A DNA stretch of 22,587 nucleotides from CAZPMO01 sp964587515 (GCA_964587515.1 CAZPMO010000068.1:1-22587), one strand, 5' to 3'. Positions 1 to 6,789 are shown, numbered from the stretch's first letter. Numbers and translations are program-made. Notes: generated from the letters alone by a model not told the origin.

Positions 1-261
1 ACCCGGGCGGAGGAGGTCCTGCGGGCGGCGGAGGCCAAGGTCGAGGACCTGAACCAGGCCGCCGGCCGACAGGCGGCCGAGGTGGCCGGCCTCCAGAGCG
101 CCCTCACCAAGGCGAAGAAAGCGCGCGATAGCGTCGCGGATCGCTTGGAGGGCGTCGCGGACCAGCTCATAAACAGTGAGATCGGTATCGCGCGCGAACG
201 GGTGATAATCGCCCGCCTCGAGGCCAATGACCTCGAACTGGTCGCATTCGGGACCCGATGA
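1..261 (+). other. Open plus-strand frame with coiled-coil composition at the left edge
   Basis: Frame 1 is open from the first base to a TGA at 259-261. Over bases 1-165 it has G-rich first and G/C-rich third codon positions and encodes an Ala/Glu/Lys-rich heptad-like stretch (AEAKVEDLNQAAG and onwards) typical of a coiled coil. It overlaps the 3' part of the minus-strand exported-protein gene, and both cannot easily be real. It could be the tail of a coiled-coil protein joined here by misassembly, or a chance frame. Confidence 0.3.
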
Positions 262-399
262 ATCGATATCACAGGGGTTGCCGTTCACCAGATCGGGCTT
301 CTGAACGATGGTATAGGCTTCGGCGTTCATCGCCATCAGGGGCGCGAAAATCACGAACGTAGCGACGGCTATGACGCGTTTGACTGTCTCGATTTTCAT
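1..399 (-). CDS. Exported protein of unknown function, 3' end cut off by the window edge
   Basis: The reading frame starts with ATG at 399 and stays open to base 1. Residues 1-28 form a clear Sec signal peptide: a basic start (MKIETVKR), a hydrophobic core and a likely cleavage after NAEA. The mature part begins YTIVQKPDLVNGNPCDIDSS and has two cysteines about ten residues apart; I do not recognise the family. A sigma-54 promoter lies about 50 bases upstream and two 19-bp enhancer-like sites lie beyond it, the same arrangement as at the PEP-CTERM gene at 9665. Membership of the same surface-protein regulon is therefore likely, and the missing C-terminus could carry a sorting signal (inference). 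Caution: from about base 165 to the edge the codon quality of this frame drops while plus-strand frame 1 looks coding, so only about the first 75 residues are trustworthy. Confidence 0.6.
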   Translation of the reverse strand, partial: MKIETVKRVIAVATFVIFAPLMAMNAEAYTIVQKPDLVNGNPCDIDSSGPECDQFEVIGLEAGDYHPFARDTDLTVYELVRDALQAIRDAIARFLRLGEGALEAGHLGRLSAGGLVQVLDLGLRRPQDLLRPG

Positions 400-446
400 T
401 CTTTCTACTACTCCAACAACTCCGAGGACGGCCCTCGTGGGAAACT

Positions 447-464
447 ATGCAAGAAACGTGCCAA
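447..464 (-). promoter_or_regulatory. Sigma-54 (-24/-12) promoter of the left-edge exported protein
   Basis: On the minus strand the sequence reads TTGGCACGTTTCTTGCAT. It matches the sigma-54 consensus TGGCAC-N5-TTGCA, with exactly ten bases between the GG (462-461) and the GC (450-449). The start codon at 399 leaves a leader of roughly 38 bases if transcription starts about 12 bases after the -12 element. Sigma-54 promoters need an enhancer-binding protein; candidate sites are centred at 524 and 566. Confidence 0.85.
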
Positions 465-514
465 GCAGGTTAACGACCCTATTTCGCGCCGCTCGGTGGT
501 TAAGAGGTTTCGGG

Positions 515-533
515 GTGTAAAAAATCCCGACGG
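515..533 (-). promoter_or_regulatory. 19-bp enhancer-like site A, proximal
   Basis: In the sense of the minus-strand gene the site reads CCGTCGGGATTTTTTACAC, matching the shared pattern YGTCGG-N5-TTTACA found at six places in the window. Its centre is about 75 bp upstream of the -12 element of the sigma-54 promoter at 447-464. It is a candidate binding site for a sigma-54 activator (inference from position and recurrence). Confidence 0.7.
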
Positions 534-556
534 TTTTCCGGGAATCGGGCGAAACG

Positions 557-575
557 CTGTAAAATCCACCGACAC
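557..575 (-). promoter_or_regulatory. 19-bp enhancer-like site A, distal
   Basis: In the sense of the minus-strand gene the site reads GTGTCGGTGGATTTTACAG, with four-base dyad ends and the GTCGG/TTTACA core. Its centre lies exactly 42 bp beyond that of the proximal site, four helical turns, so both would face the same side of the DNA. Confidence 0.65.
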
Positions 576-601
576 CCTCCATCGTCCCGCCACCTATTTC
601 G

Positions 602-629
602 AAAAGAAAAAGCCCCGCCGGAGCGGGGC
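602..629 (-). terminator. Rho-independent terminator reading leftwards
   Basis: A perfect 7-bp GC stem (GCCCCGC at 612-618, GCGGGGC at 623-629) with a CGGA loop is followed on the minus strand by TTTTTCTTTT (611-602). The T-run lies only on that side, so the hairpin stops a leftward transcript arriving from the 640-800 region. No long minus-strand gene lies there; see the mini-ORF at 649-693. Confidence 0.8.
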
Positions 630-648
630 AGTTGTAGGGAGGCTTCAG

Positions 649-693
649 TTAATTAATGTAACGAATGCCGGCGTCACGTGATGTGATCTGCAT
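649..693 (-). CDS. Possible 14-codon mini-ORF just before a terminator
   Basis: The minus strand encodes MQITSRDAGIRYIN followed by TAA, ending 20 bases before the strong leftward terminator. A GGGG run about seven bases upstream of the ATG could act as a ribosome site. The start codon lies inside the CRP-type palindrome at 682-697. It may be a small expressed peptide, a leader peptide, or an accidental frame in a small non-coding RNA. I do not recognise the peptide. Confidence 0.25.
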   Translation of the reverse strand: MQITSRDAGIRYIN

Positions 694-697
694 CACA
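682..697. promoter_or_regulatory. CRP/FNR-family palindrome (CRP-type)
   Basis: TGTGATCTGCATCACA matches the CRP consensus TGTGA-N6-TCACA exactly, with 6-bp perfect arms. It lies about 170 bases upstream of the cyclase-like gene at 869 and also at the head of the presumed leftward transcript that ends at 602. It could serve either one. The neighbouring cyclase makes cAMP-CRP control an attractive reading (inference). Confidence 0.65.
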
Positions 698-868
698 CCC
701 CGCGCAATTAATTTTACCGGCCTGTCGACGCGGTTTTTGCGGGAAATTCTCTTCGTTAAATCATTGAAATTACACAATAATAAGGGTTTGTTAACGTTGA
801 GAGATTAATTCCCGATCCGGGGCGGCGGTTCTGGGCGTCGCCCGGTTCATGACGGGTTGGACGCCGCG

Positions 869-1720
869 ATGGACGTTAAGGAACAGGACGCGCCGGAGAG
901 CGTGAAGCGCAAGCTGACCACGATTCTCGCCGCCGGTGTCGAGGGCTATTCGCGCCTGATGCGCGACGACGAAGAGGCGACGGTCAGGACGCTTGGCCGG
1001 TATCGCGAGATTATCGACGGGCTGATCGCGCGTCATGACGGCCGGGTTTTCAATACCGCCGGCGACGCCGTAATGGCGGAATTCGCCAGCCCGGTCGAGG
1101 CGGTGCGGTGCGCCATTGCGTTCCAGGAGGAGGTCGCCCGCTGTAATGGCGAAGTCCCCGAGGGGCGCAGGCTGCGTTTCCGCATCGGCGTCAATGTCGG
1201 CGATGTGGTGATCAGCGGCGGCGATTTGCTGGGCGACGGCGTCAATGTCGCGGCGCGCCTTGAGGGGCTGGCGGAATCCGGTGGCGTCTGCGTATCGGCC
1301 AGCGTGTTCGAGCAGGTGAAGCACAATATATCGCTCGGCTTCGAGGATATGGGGCCGCAAAAGGTCAAGAATATCGCCGATCCGGTTTCCGTGTACCGGC
1401 TGATGCTGGATCCGGCATCAGCGTCGGCGTCGCGAACGACAGCCCGCCCGGCCCGGGCTCCGCGCAAGCGGCCGGTCAAGACAGTCGTGTTTCTGATGCT
1501 TTTCGCCGGCGGCATCACCTGGTGGCACGCGGCGGTGCCGGCCGGCAATCTATCGGGGCTTGAGCGCGTCTGCGCCGTGCTCGGATCCCTGTCGGGCCCC
1601 GATTTCGCCCCGGGCGGACGAATCACGCTGGCCGAGCGCGCGAGGCTGCATGACAGTTGGCGCGCGCCGTCATGGGCGCGCCAGCCGATTTCGCGGCTGC
1701 GCGCGGCGGTCTGCCGATAA
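869..1720 (+). CDS. Class III adenylate/guanylate cyclase-like protein with a C-terminal membrane helix
   Basis: Residues 13-180 form a class III nucleotide cyclase domain: KLTTILAA...GYSRLM start, NTAGDAVMAEF with the second metal aspartate (Asp66), RIGVNVGDV, and NVAARLE with the transition-state Asn126 and Arg130. The family normally has Asp directly after ILAA as the first metal ligand; here it is Gly23 (codon GGT), so activity may be lost or altered. A hydrophobic helix at about 203-225 is followed by a short tail of about 58 residues. This is unlike the usual cyclase-plus-TPR architecture and leaves the catalytic domain probably cytoplasmic. ATG 869 is chosen over an in-frame TTG at 857, which has no better ribosome site. 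A CRP-type palindrome lies upstream. The gene converges on the Sel1 gene. Confidence 0.85.
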   Translation: MDVKEQDAPESVKRKLTTILAAGVEGYSRLMRDDEEATVRTLGRYREIIDGLIARHDGRVFNTAGDAVMAEFASPVEAVRCAIAFQEEVARCNGEVPEGRRLRFRIGVNVGDVVISGGDLLGDGVNVAARLEGLAESGGVCVSASVFEQVKHNISLGFEDMGPQKVKNIADPVSVYRLMLDPASASASRTTARPARAPRKRPVKTVVFLMLFAGGITWWHAAVPAGNLSGLERVCAVLGSLSGPDFAPGGRITLAERARLHDSWRAPSWARQPISRLRAAVCR

Positions 1721-1741
1721 GGGTGGTGCGGGCCGAGCGGA

Positions 1742-2185
1742 TCAGTGGTGCCGCAGCGTCTCGGCGAGTTGCCGGGCGTTGGATATCTGTTCCACTGTCA
1801 ACAGCCGGTTGAGCTCCTCATACTGCTTCGCCGCCTGGTCGAGCGCGTCGCCCTTGAGCCGGGGCAGGGCGAGCGAGAGCCAGGCATAAGCCCGGATGCG
1901 GTCTTCCGGCACGCCAAGGCCGAGCGCATGCAGGGAGCCCAGGATCGCCTGCGCCTTGGCGTGGCCGCGCAAGGCGGCCTTTTTGAACCAGCGCGCCGCG
2001 CCGGTGTAATTCTGGACGGTGACGAACAGGGTGATGCCGGCATTGTACTGGCCCGCCGGGGTTTCCAGCAGGACCAGCGACCAGCGATCTTCCGTCACGT
2101 GGGTATTGAGATTGGCTGACGCCGGCTGGGCGAGCGCGGTAAGGGCGATCAGCAACAACATGGACAGGGGTCGTTTGGCGCGCAT
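1742..2185 (-). CDS. Exported Sel1-repeat (TPR-like) protein
   Basis: The 147-residue product has a signal peptide (basic RAKR, leucine-rich core, cleavage probably after QPASA at about 24). One to two Sel1-type helical repeats follow at about 60-110: AARWFKKAALRGHAKAQAIL, then a GLGVPEDRIRAYAWLSLA segment. Such repeats mediate protein-protein contacts, so it is probably a periplasmic scaffold or adaptor; the partner is unknown. The start at 2185 is supported by GAGGGA eight bases upstream and by the signal peptide. A sigma-54 promoter at 2221-2236 gives a leader of about 24 bases, and two 19-bp enhancer-like sites lie upstream, so it shares control with the PEP-CTERM gene. Confidence 0.85.
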   Translation of the reverse strand: MRAKRPLSMLLLIALTALAQPASANLNTHVTEDRWSLVLLETPAGQYNAGITLFVTVQNYTGAARWFKKAALRGHAKAQAILGSLHALGLGVPEDRIRAYAWLSLALPRLKGDALDQAAKQYEELNRLLTVEQISNARQLAETLRHH

Positions 2186-2220
2186 GAGCGTCCCTCGAAT
2201 TCCTATTCAAGGGAGACCAC

Positions 2221-2236
2221 GCAAGAACCGTGCCAG
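2221..2236 (-). promoter_or_regulatory. Sigma-54 promoter of the Sel1-repeat gene
   Basis: The minus strand reads CTGGCACGGTTCTTGC, with GG (2234-2233) and GC (2222-2221) separated by exactly ten bases. It lies 36 bases upstream of the start codon and has the same core as the promoters at 447 and 9585. Confidence 0.85.
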
Positions 2237-2297
2237 ATTTGTTACTTCGTGGATTTTCAAGAAGTTGCGCGCATACAACGCAACGACACGCGCGAAA

Positions 2298-2316
2298 CTG
2301 TAAAAAATCCCGACAG
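2298..2316 (-). promoter_or_regulatory. 19-bp enhancer-like site B, proximal
   Basis: In gene sense it reads CTGTCGGGATTTTTTACAG, a dyad with CTGT/ACAG ends that extends one more base pair to ACTGT/ACAGT. Its centre is about 86 bp upstream of the -12 element at 2221. Confidence 0.75.
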
Positions 2317-2339
2317 TTTCACCGCGAACGTGCGAATAA

Positions 2340-2358
2340 CTGTAAAAATTTCCGACAG
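2340..2358 (-). promoter_or_regulatory. 19-bp enhancer-like site B, distal
   Basis: In gene sense it reads CTGTCGGAAATTTTTACAG. Its centre is exactly 42 bp from that of the proximal site, the same spacing as pair A. It lies only about 30 bases beyond the stop codon of the upstream IalB-like gene. Confidence 0.75.
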
Positions 2359-2390
2359 CGCGGCCCCGGCCGCCGGAACTCAATTGAGGA

Positions 2391-2918
2391 TTATTTCCTC
2401 TCCTCCAGCAGCCCGTGGCTGCGGATGACGCCGCGGTATATGTCGAAGGCGCGCTTGAAGGGGACCAGCGAGATCCTCACGTCGCGCGGCATGCCGTCCG
2501 GGATCGTCTGGACGCGGTAGATCGCCTTCCGGCCGCGCTGCATTTCGAGGATGATCCGGGCGGCCTCTTCGCCGCTCCACCACGCCATGCCGTCGCGGAC
2601 CGCCGTTTCGTGGATGCCCAGCCCGTCGATGCGCAACGACAGCGGCAGCCCCTCCATGGTTCGGTCGCGCACGGTCACGATCACCTGAAACGCGCCCGGC
2701 GCCCATTCGCGCACCTCGATCACGTTGGGCGCCAGGGAATAGCTCAGCTTGGGGCGCGGCGCGCTCAACCGGCAGGTCCGCGCCTTGGTGCTGAGATCGC
2801 TCCAGCACAGCACCGACCAGTCTCCCACCGGGCGATGGAAGAACACGTAACCGGCGCTCGCGGGCATGATCGCGAGCAACGCGAACGCGGCGCCGAATAT
2901 CAGTGATCTCCCCCTCAT
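2391..2918 (-). CDS. Exported IalB-like (invasion-associated locus B family) protein
   Basis: The 175-residue product has an N-terminal signal peptide (MRGRSLIFGAAFALLAIMPASA). The mature protein opens with a GDWSVLCWSD...TCRL segment, the typical beginning of IalB-like proteins (a tryptophan then two cysteines, probably disulfide-bonded). Beta-rich segments follow, including VIVTVRDRT and LPLSLRIDG. IalB-family proteins are periplasmic or surface proteins in alphaproteobacteria whose molecular role is poorly defined. No clear ribosome site precedes ATG 2918; the start rests on the signal peptide. It is divergent from the amidohydrolase gene, with a gap of about 70 bases that must hold both promoters. 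The assignment is by pattern, not by strong identity. Confidence 0.65.
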   Translation of the reverse strand: MRGRSLIFGAAFALLAIMPASAGYVFFHRPVGDWSVLCWSDLSTKARTCRLSAPRPKLSYSLAPNVIEVREWAPGAFQVIVTVRDRTMEGLPLSLRIDGLGIHETAVRDGMAWWSGEEAARIILEMQRGRKAIYRVQTIPDGMPRDVRISLVPFKRAFDIYRGVIRSHGLLEERK

Positions 2919-2989
2919 GGGGGAACACTAGCGGCCGACGGCCATCGGGGCCACAATAAGAATTCAACGGCATGACCGGGAGAACAAGA

Positions 2990-4111
2990 ATGCACGACAT
3001 CATCATCGACGCCGATGCCCACGTAGAAGAAGACGTCGACACCTGGAACTATCTCGACCCCGAATTCGCCGACCGCCGCCCGATCCCGGTGGTGCTCGAC
3101 GATCCCGCCTATGAGCCGATTTACGGCGACATCAATGCTCACTGGATGATCGACGGCCGCCCCACAAATATCCCCGTCGGCCCCGGCGCGATGCTGAGCC
3201 TGACCCCGCCGATTTCGCGCGCCGCCCGCAACAAGCCTTTCCCGGTCGGCAGCCAGTCGCTTGCCGATATCGAGGCGCGGCTCACCGACATGGACAAGGT
3301 GGGCGTGCGCGCACAGATCCTGTTCCCCACCATCTTCAATCGCCCGCCCACCGAGGACGACCGTTTCCTGACCGCGCTTCACCGCAGCTATAACAGCTGG
3401 CTGGCGGAACGCTGCGCGCTCGCGCCCGACCGGCTTAAATGGGCCGCGGTGATGCCGATGCAGGAGCCGATGGAGGCGGTGCGCGAACTCAACCGGGCGG
3501 CGGAACTCGGCGCCACCGCCGCGCTGGTCTACCCCATGGTGCGGGGCAAGACCCTTGATCACGCGTCGCTGCGGCCGTTCTGGGCCGAGGCCGACCGGCT
3601 CGATATTCCCATCACGATCCATATCGGCTGGTATTTCCCGGCCCTGACCCAGCTCTACGATAATCTCTACTCGGCCCAGACCTCGTCGCTGATCTTCCCC
3701 CAGCTCATCGCCTTCCATGCCGTCACCGGCAGCGACCTGATGGAAACCTATCCCAATCTGCGATTTGCTTTTCTGGAGGCCGGTGCCGGCTGGCTGCTCT
3801 ACATGGTCGAGCACATGGACCATTACTACAATGTCAACGGCGCCTTCGGCTGGTGGCGGCCGGCGCGTTCCTCTGAGGACCGGATCAGGAGCGGCCGCAT
3901 CTATCTCAGTTTCGAGCCCGAGGAGAAGTTGCTGCCCCAGGTGATCGAGATGATCGGCGAGGACCAGATGCTGTTGTCGACCGATATGCCGCATAGCGAG
4001 TTGCGGGAGAACGCGGTGACCCAGATTCGCGACCGCGCCGATCTTTCCGATACCGCCAAGCGCAAGATCTGCTTCGACAATCCGAAAGCGTTTTACGGTA
4101 TTGATCTTTAG
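2990..4111 (+). CDS. Amidohydrolase-2 family metal-dependent hydrolase/decarboxylase
   Basis: The 373-residue product belongs to the ACMSD-like amidohydrolase family (TIM barrel, usually one Zn). Visible ligand motifs are the N-terminal D-x-H (Asp9, His11 in IIIDADAHV), His211 in TIHIGW, Glu263 in FLEAGAGW, and Asp332 in STDMPHSE. Members decarboxylate or hydrolyse carboxylated aromatic or related substrates; the exact substrate cannot be told here. I prefer ATG 2990 because GGGAGA lies about seven bases upstream; an in-frame ATG at 2972 would add six residues but has no ribosome site. The gene ends tail-to-tail with the pentapeptide gene, and the two stop codons overlap (TAG at 4109-4111 against TAA at 4110-4108). 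Confidence 0.85.
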   Translation: MHDIIIDADAHVEEDVDTWNYLDPEFADRRPIPVVLDDPAYEPIYGDINAHWMIDGRPTNIPVGPGAMLSLTPPISRAARNKPFPVGSQSLADIEARLTDMDKVGVRAQILFPTIFNRPPTEDDRFLTALHRSYNSWLAERCALAPDRLKWAAVMPMQEPMEAVRELNRAAELGATAALVYPMVRGKTLDHASLRPFWAEADRLDIPITIHIGWYFPALTQLYDNLYSAQTSSLIFPQLIAFHAVTGSDLMETYPNLRFAFLEAGAGWLLYMVEHMDHYYNVNGAFGWWRPARSSEDRIRSGRIYLSFEPEEKLLPQVIEMIGEDQMLLSTDMPHSELRENAVTQIRDRADLSDTAKRKICFDNPKAFYGIDL

Positions 4112-5394
4112 GCGGCGGGCATTATCGCCAGTTTGATATCGGCGCCGTTGAAACTGGCCTCGCCGATGGACGCGTCGGTCAGGTTGGCCCGGCTCAGCAG
4201 GGCGTTGTCGAGCCGCGCCTGGCGCAGGTTCGCCGAAGACAGGTTGGTGTTCTCGAGATTGGCGAACGTCATATCGGCGTTGGTGAGGTTGGCCGGCCAT
4301 TTCCGTCCGGTCGGCTGGCCGGCGGTGTCGAGTATATCGGTCGGACCGAGATTGGCGCGTGTCATGTTCGCTTCGCACAGATCGGCGTCGGTCAAATTGG
4401 CCCCCGACAAATCCGCCTCATAAAGGTTGGCGCGAAACAGGACCGCGTTCGCGAGGTCCGACATCACGAAGGACGCCGAGGCGAGGTTGGCGCCGGTGAA
4501 GTCGACCTCGCGCAGGCTGGCGCCGCTGAAATCGAGAGCTTTGAAGTCGACCCGGTTAAGGTCGCGCCCGTCGAGCACGGCGCGTTCGCCCCGTTTGCCG
4601 CTGGAGTTGATCCAGATGACATGATCGCGAAGGATTTGCTGGGTGTCGGGTTCCAGTTGCGTCATATCGCGGGTTTTGTGGGCGCCCGTCAGATCGGCGT
4701 TGGAAAGATCGACATTGTCCAGATTGACGCCGGCGAGTTCCGCGTCGCGCAGTATCGCGTGGGTAAGGTTGGCGCCCGACAAATCGGCGCCGGTCAGATG
4801 GACGCGCGACAGGTCCGCGTCGGTGAGATTGGCGTCTTGCAGCACGGCCGCGGTAAGTTTGGAATCGCGTAACCGGGCGCGCGTCAGATCCGCGCCGCTC
4901 AAGATCGCGCCGGTCAGGTCGGCCTGGTTCACCGACGAACGCGACAGCTTCGCGCCCGACAAATTGGCCTTGCGGAAATCGGCTTTGCGCTTGTCGCGGT
5001 TGTCCGGGTCGTAACGGTTGATGGTGATCGAGGAGTCTTTCTCGGCCGGCGTCAGCAGGAAACCCTCGCGCAGATCGGTATGTTTCAAATTGGCGCCGGC
5101 AAGGTTCGCGCCCCTGAGGAAAGCGCCGCGCATATCCGACCGCGACAGGTTCGCGCCACGCAAATCGGCGCCGCTCAAGTCGATCGCGAACAGGTCGCAC
5201 TCGCTGAAATCGGCCCCCTTCAGGACGCACCGGTTGAGATTCGATCCGGTCAGCTTCGCTTCCTTGAGTTGGGCCTGCGACAGGTCCATACCCGACAGAT
5301 TCAGCATCGTCAGATTGGCGCGCGCCGCGCCGCGCTGACCGCGCAGGTAGCGTGCATGCTGTTCCAGGACCACCATTAGCTCGACCGGGGTCAT
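4108..5394 (-). CDS. Pentapeptide-repeat protein with two header modules
   Basis: Most of the 428-residue protein is A(D/N)Lxx pentapeptide repeats (for example GADLRGANLSRSDMRGAFL), which fold as a right-handed quadrilateral beta-helix. A first block runs from about 30 to 239, interrupted by a non-repeat insert at about 114-138. A second block starts near 274. Each block is preceded by a similar header: LEQHARYLRGQRGAARANL at about 10-28 and LRDHVIWINSSGKRGERAVL at about 255-274, which suggests internal duplication. There is no signal peptide, so it is probably cytoplasmic; function is unknown. ATG 5394 is chosen because GGAGG sits five bases before it. Upstream in-frame starts (ATG 5406, GTG 5442) have weaker sites. 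Confidence 0.85.
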   Translation of the reverse strand: MTPVELMVVLEQHARYLRGQRGAARANLTMLNLSGMDLSQAQLKEAKLTGSNLNRCVLKGADFSECDLFAIDLSGADLRGANLSRSDMRGAFLRGANLAGANLKHTDLREGFLLTPAEKDSSITINRYDPDNRDKRKADFRKANLSGAKLSRSSVNQADLTGAILSGADLTRARLRDSKLTAAVLQDANLTDADLSRVHLTGADLSGANLTHAILRDAELAGVNLDNVDLSNADLTGAHKTRDMTQLEPDTQQILRDHVIWINSSGKRGERAVLDGRDLNRVDFKALDFSGASLREVDFTGANLASASFVMSDLANAVLFRANLYEADLSGANLTDADLCEANMTRANLGPTDILDTAGQPTGRKWPANLTNADMTFANLENTNLSSANLRQARLDNALLSRANLTDASIGEASFNGADIKLAIMPAA

Positions 5395-5460
5395 CCCATC
5401 CTCCATACCGGACGGTCCGCCGTCCGAATCCAGGATTTTCACCCGAATCCCGCAAACAAC

Positions 5461-5480
5461 CCGTTAACATTCGGTAACGG
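5461..5480. promoter_or_regulatory. Short inverted repeat upstream of the pentapeptide gene
   Basis: CCGTTA (5461-5466) and TAACGG (5475-5480) are perfect 6-bp arms around an 8-base spacer, about 70-85 bases upstream of the chosen start. A possible operator, on position alone. Confidence 0.25.
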
Positions 5481-5514
5481 ACTGTCTTATTCATTTAGAT
5501 TGGTGAAGGAAGCC

Positions 5515-5535
5515 GCCGAAAGAAAAATTTTCGGC
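5515..5535 (-). terminator. Possible hairpin after the membrane-protein gene
   Basis: GCCGAAA (5515-5521) pairs with TTTCGGC (5529-5535) 13 bases after the minus-strand stop at 5548. No T-run follows on either strand, so as a terminator it is weak. Confidence 0.3.
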
Positions 5536-5547
5536 TCGAAAACTTAA

Positions 5548-6789
5548 CTATTTTTCGATGTCGTCGCAGGCCTCGTCGATCGCCGCCCAGGCCGCTTCAA
5601 TGCCTTCGAGGTCGGCGAAATCATCCATTTTCGAGGTCACGAATTCAATGGCCTTCTCGCTGTCGAGGTTTTCGCCCAGCCGGTAATTATGCGCGATCAC
5701 CGCATTCAGCGCCGCCATGAATCCCGTATCGGCAAGCGGTATCTTCATGGCCCGAAGCGGGATCGGGTCGCTTTCGTCGCGGCTCAGTTCGACCCGCCAT
5801 GCGAGATGGTGCTCCAGCGCGGAGAGATAGGCCTCGACGTCGGGGTCGGAGACATCGAAAAGCCGGTGGACGACGGTCGGTTGCTGGGGGTCGGCGAAGA
5901 ACCGGATGGCGCAGGCGATCACGCCCGCTTGGGGCAGCAGGAACGATCGGAAGGTCACAGTGACCTTGCATTTGGTGAACCGGTCGGAGTCCGAAATCTG
6001 GATACACCAGACCGGCAGGTGGTCGCCGTAGAGCAGCGCCGGCGGGTCGGAGATCGCGCTTCCGAATGTATATTCCATGGTTCGGCGCGCCGCTTCTTCG
6101 CGGGCGAGGCTGGCGGTTTCGTACCACCAGTCAGCCTCTTCGGTATTGGTTTCGCCTCCGACACCGGTGCGCAGCAATTCGGCGTAACGTTTCATGGCGT
6201 TGATGCCGCGCCGCGCCGACCAGGGACGGTCGATGGCGCGTTCGCTTGCCCGGCGGTAAAGCTCCCTCGCCAGATGCGCCGAACCGGGGCATGGCCGCCG
6301 TTCGAGCAGGAATTCCGCATAGCTCGTCACGTCGTCATCGTTCCAGTAACGGCAGCGTCCGGTAATCTCGGACCAGGCGTGCTGGAAACCGTCGATCCGG
6401 CGGACAAAACCGAGAATAAGCGCTCCCGCGCTCAAAATCGTATGAGGCAGTATCAGGCCCAGTTCGGTCTCGCCCAAATAGAGCCCGATCGACCAGCCAA
6501 GAGCGATCAGCGCGGGAACAATTACCGCGGCGCCGTATTTCGCGCCGCCCCGGGCATGAAATTGCGCCGCCGCGCCGGCCGCGATTATGAACAGTGTGAT
6601 CGAAATTCCGAGAAACACGTTGGATGTGGGAAATACGGCAAAAGCGAGGTTTACCGCCACCAGCGCCAGTACAGAAACGACCCACGGGCTCGGGCCCTTG
6701 GGTACTGGGCAATGTCCCGACTCTATCCACCCTTGTACGTTATCGAAAGCGCCTGCCCCTTTTGACGCTTCGTCGCCATTCGTATTCAT
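5548..6789 (-). CDS. Membrane protein of unknown function with a large cytoplasmic C-terminal part
   Basis: The 413-residue product has a short soluble N-terminus, then about four hydrophobic segments at roughly 33-135 (PWVVSVLALVAVNLAFAVF; FLGISITLFIIAAGAAAQF; GAAVIVPALIALGWSIGLYL; LPHTILSAGALILGFV), followed by about 270 hydrophilic residues. The soluble part includes YAEFLLERRPCPGSAHLARE, a region with a Sel1/TPR feel (GINAMKRYAELLRTGVGG), and an acidic C-terminus. I recognise no family. ATG 6789 is chosen because upstream in-frame codons run through an AT-rich leader; the ribosome site is poor. A 9-bp inverted repeat lies about 30 bases upstream. It follows the FAH-family gene on the same strand after 109 bases. 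Confidence 0.7.
   Translation of the reverse strand: MNTNGDEASKGAGAFDNVQGWIESGHCPVPKGPSPWVVSVLALVAVNLAFAVFPTSNVFLGISITLFIIAAGAAAQFHARGGAKYGAAVIVPALIALGWSIGLYLGETELGLILPHTILSAGALILGFVRRIDGFQHAWSEITGRCRYWNDDDVTSYAEFLLERRPCPGSAHLARELYRRASERAIDRPWSARRGINAMKRYAELLRTGVGGETNTEEADWWYETASLAREEAARRTMEYTFGSAISDPPALLYGDHLPVWCIQISDSDRFTKCKVTVTFRSFLLPQAGVIACAIRFFADPQQPTVVHRLFDVSDPDVEAYLSALEHHLAWRVELSRDESDPIPLRAMKIPLADTGFMAALNAVIAHNYRLGENLDSEKAIEFVTSKMDDFADLEGIEAAWAAIDEACDDIEK

Larger units (their letters stand above)
400..868. other. Long intergenic regulatory region
   Basis: This 469-base stretch holds the sigma-54 promoter, two enhancer-like sites, a leftward terminator, a mini-ORF and a CRP-type palindrome, each listed separately. 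The part from about 700 to 800 is noticeably AT-rich and probably carries promoter elements for the cyclase-like gene and/or the leftward transcript, but I could not assign convincing -35/-10 boxes. No tRNA or long gene is visible. Confidence 0.6.

Noticed and set aside
1523..1537. TGGCAC inside the cyclase-like gene
   Set aside because: No TTGC at the required distance, and it lies within coding sequence.
2915..4378. 487-codon open frame on the minus strand
   Set aside because: Antisense to the amidohydrolase, whose active-site motifs are intact. The composition is Arg/Gly/His-rich with no domain pattern.
5689..6765. 358-codon open frame on the plus strand
   Set aside because: Antisense to the membrane-protein gene. 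It shows no hydrophobic pattern or motif of its own.
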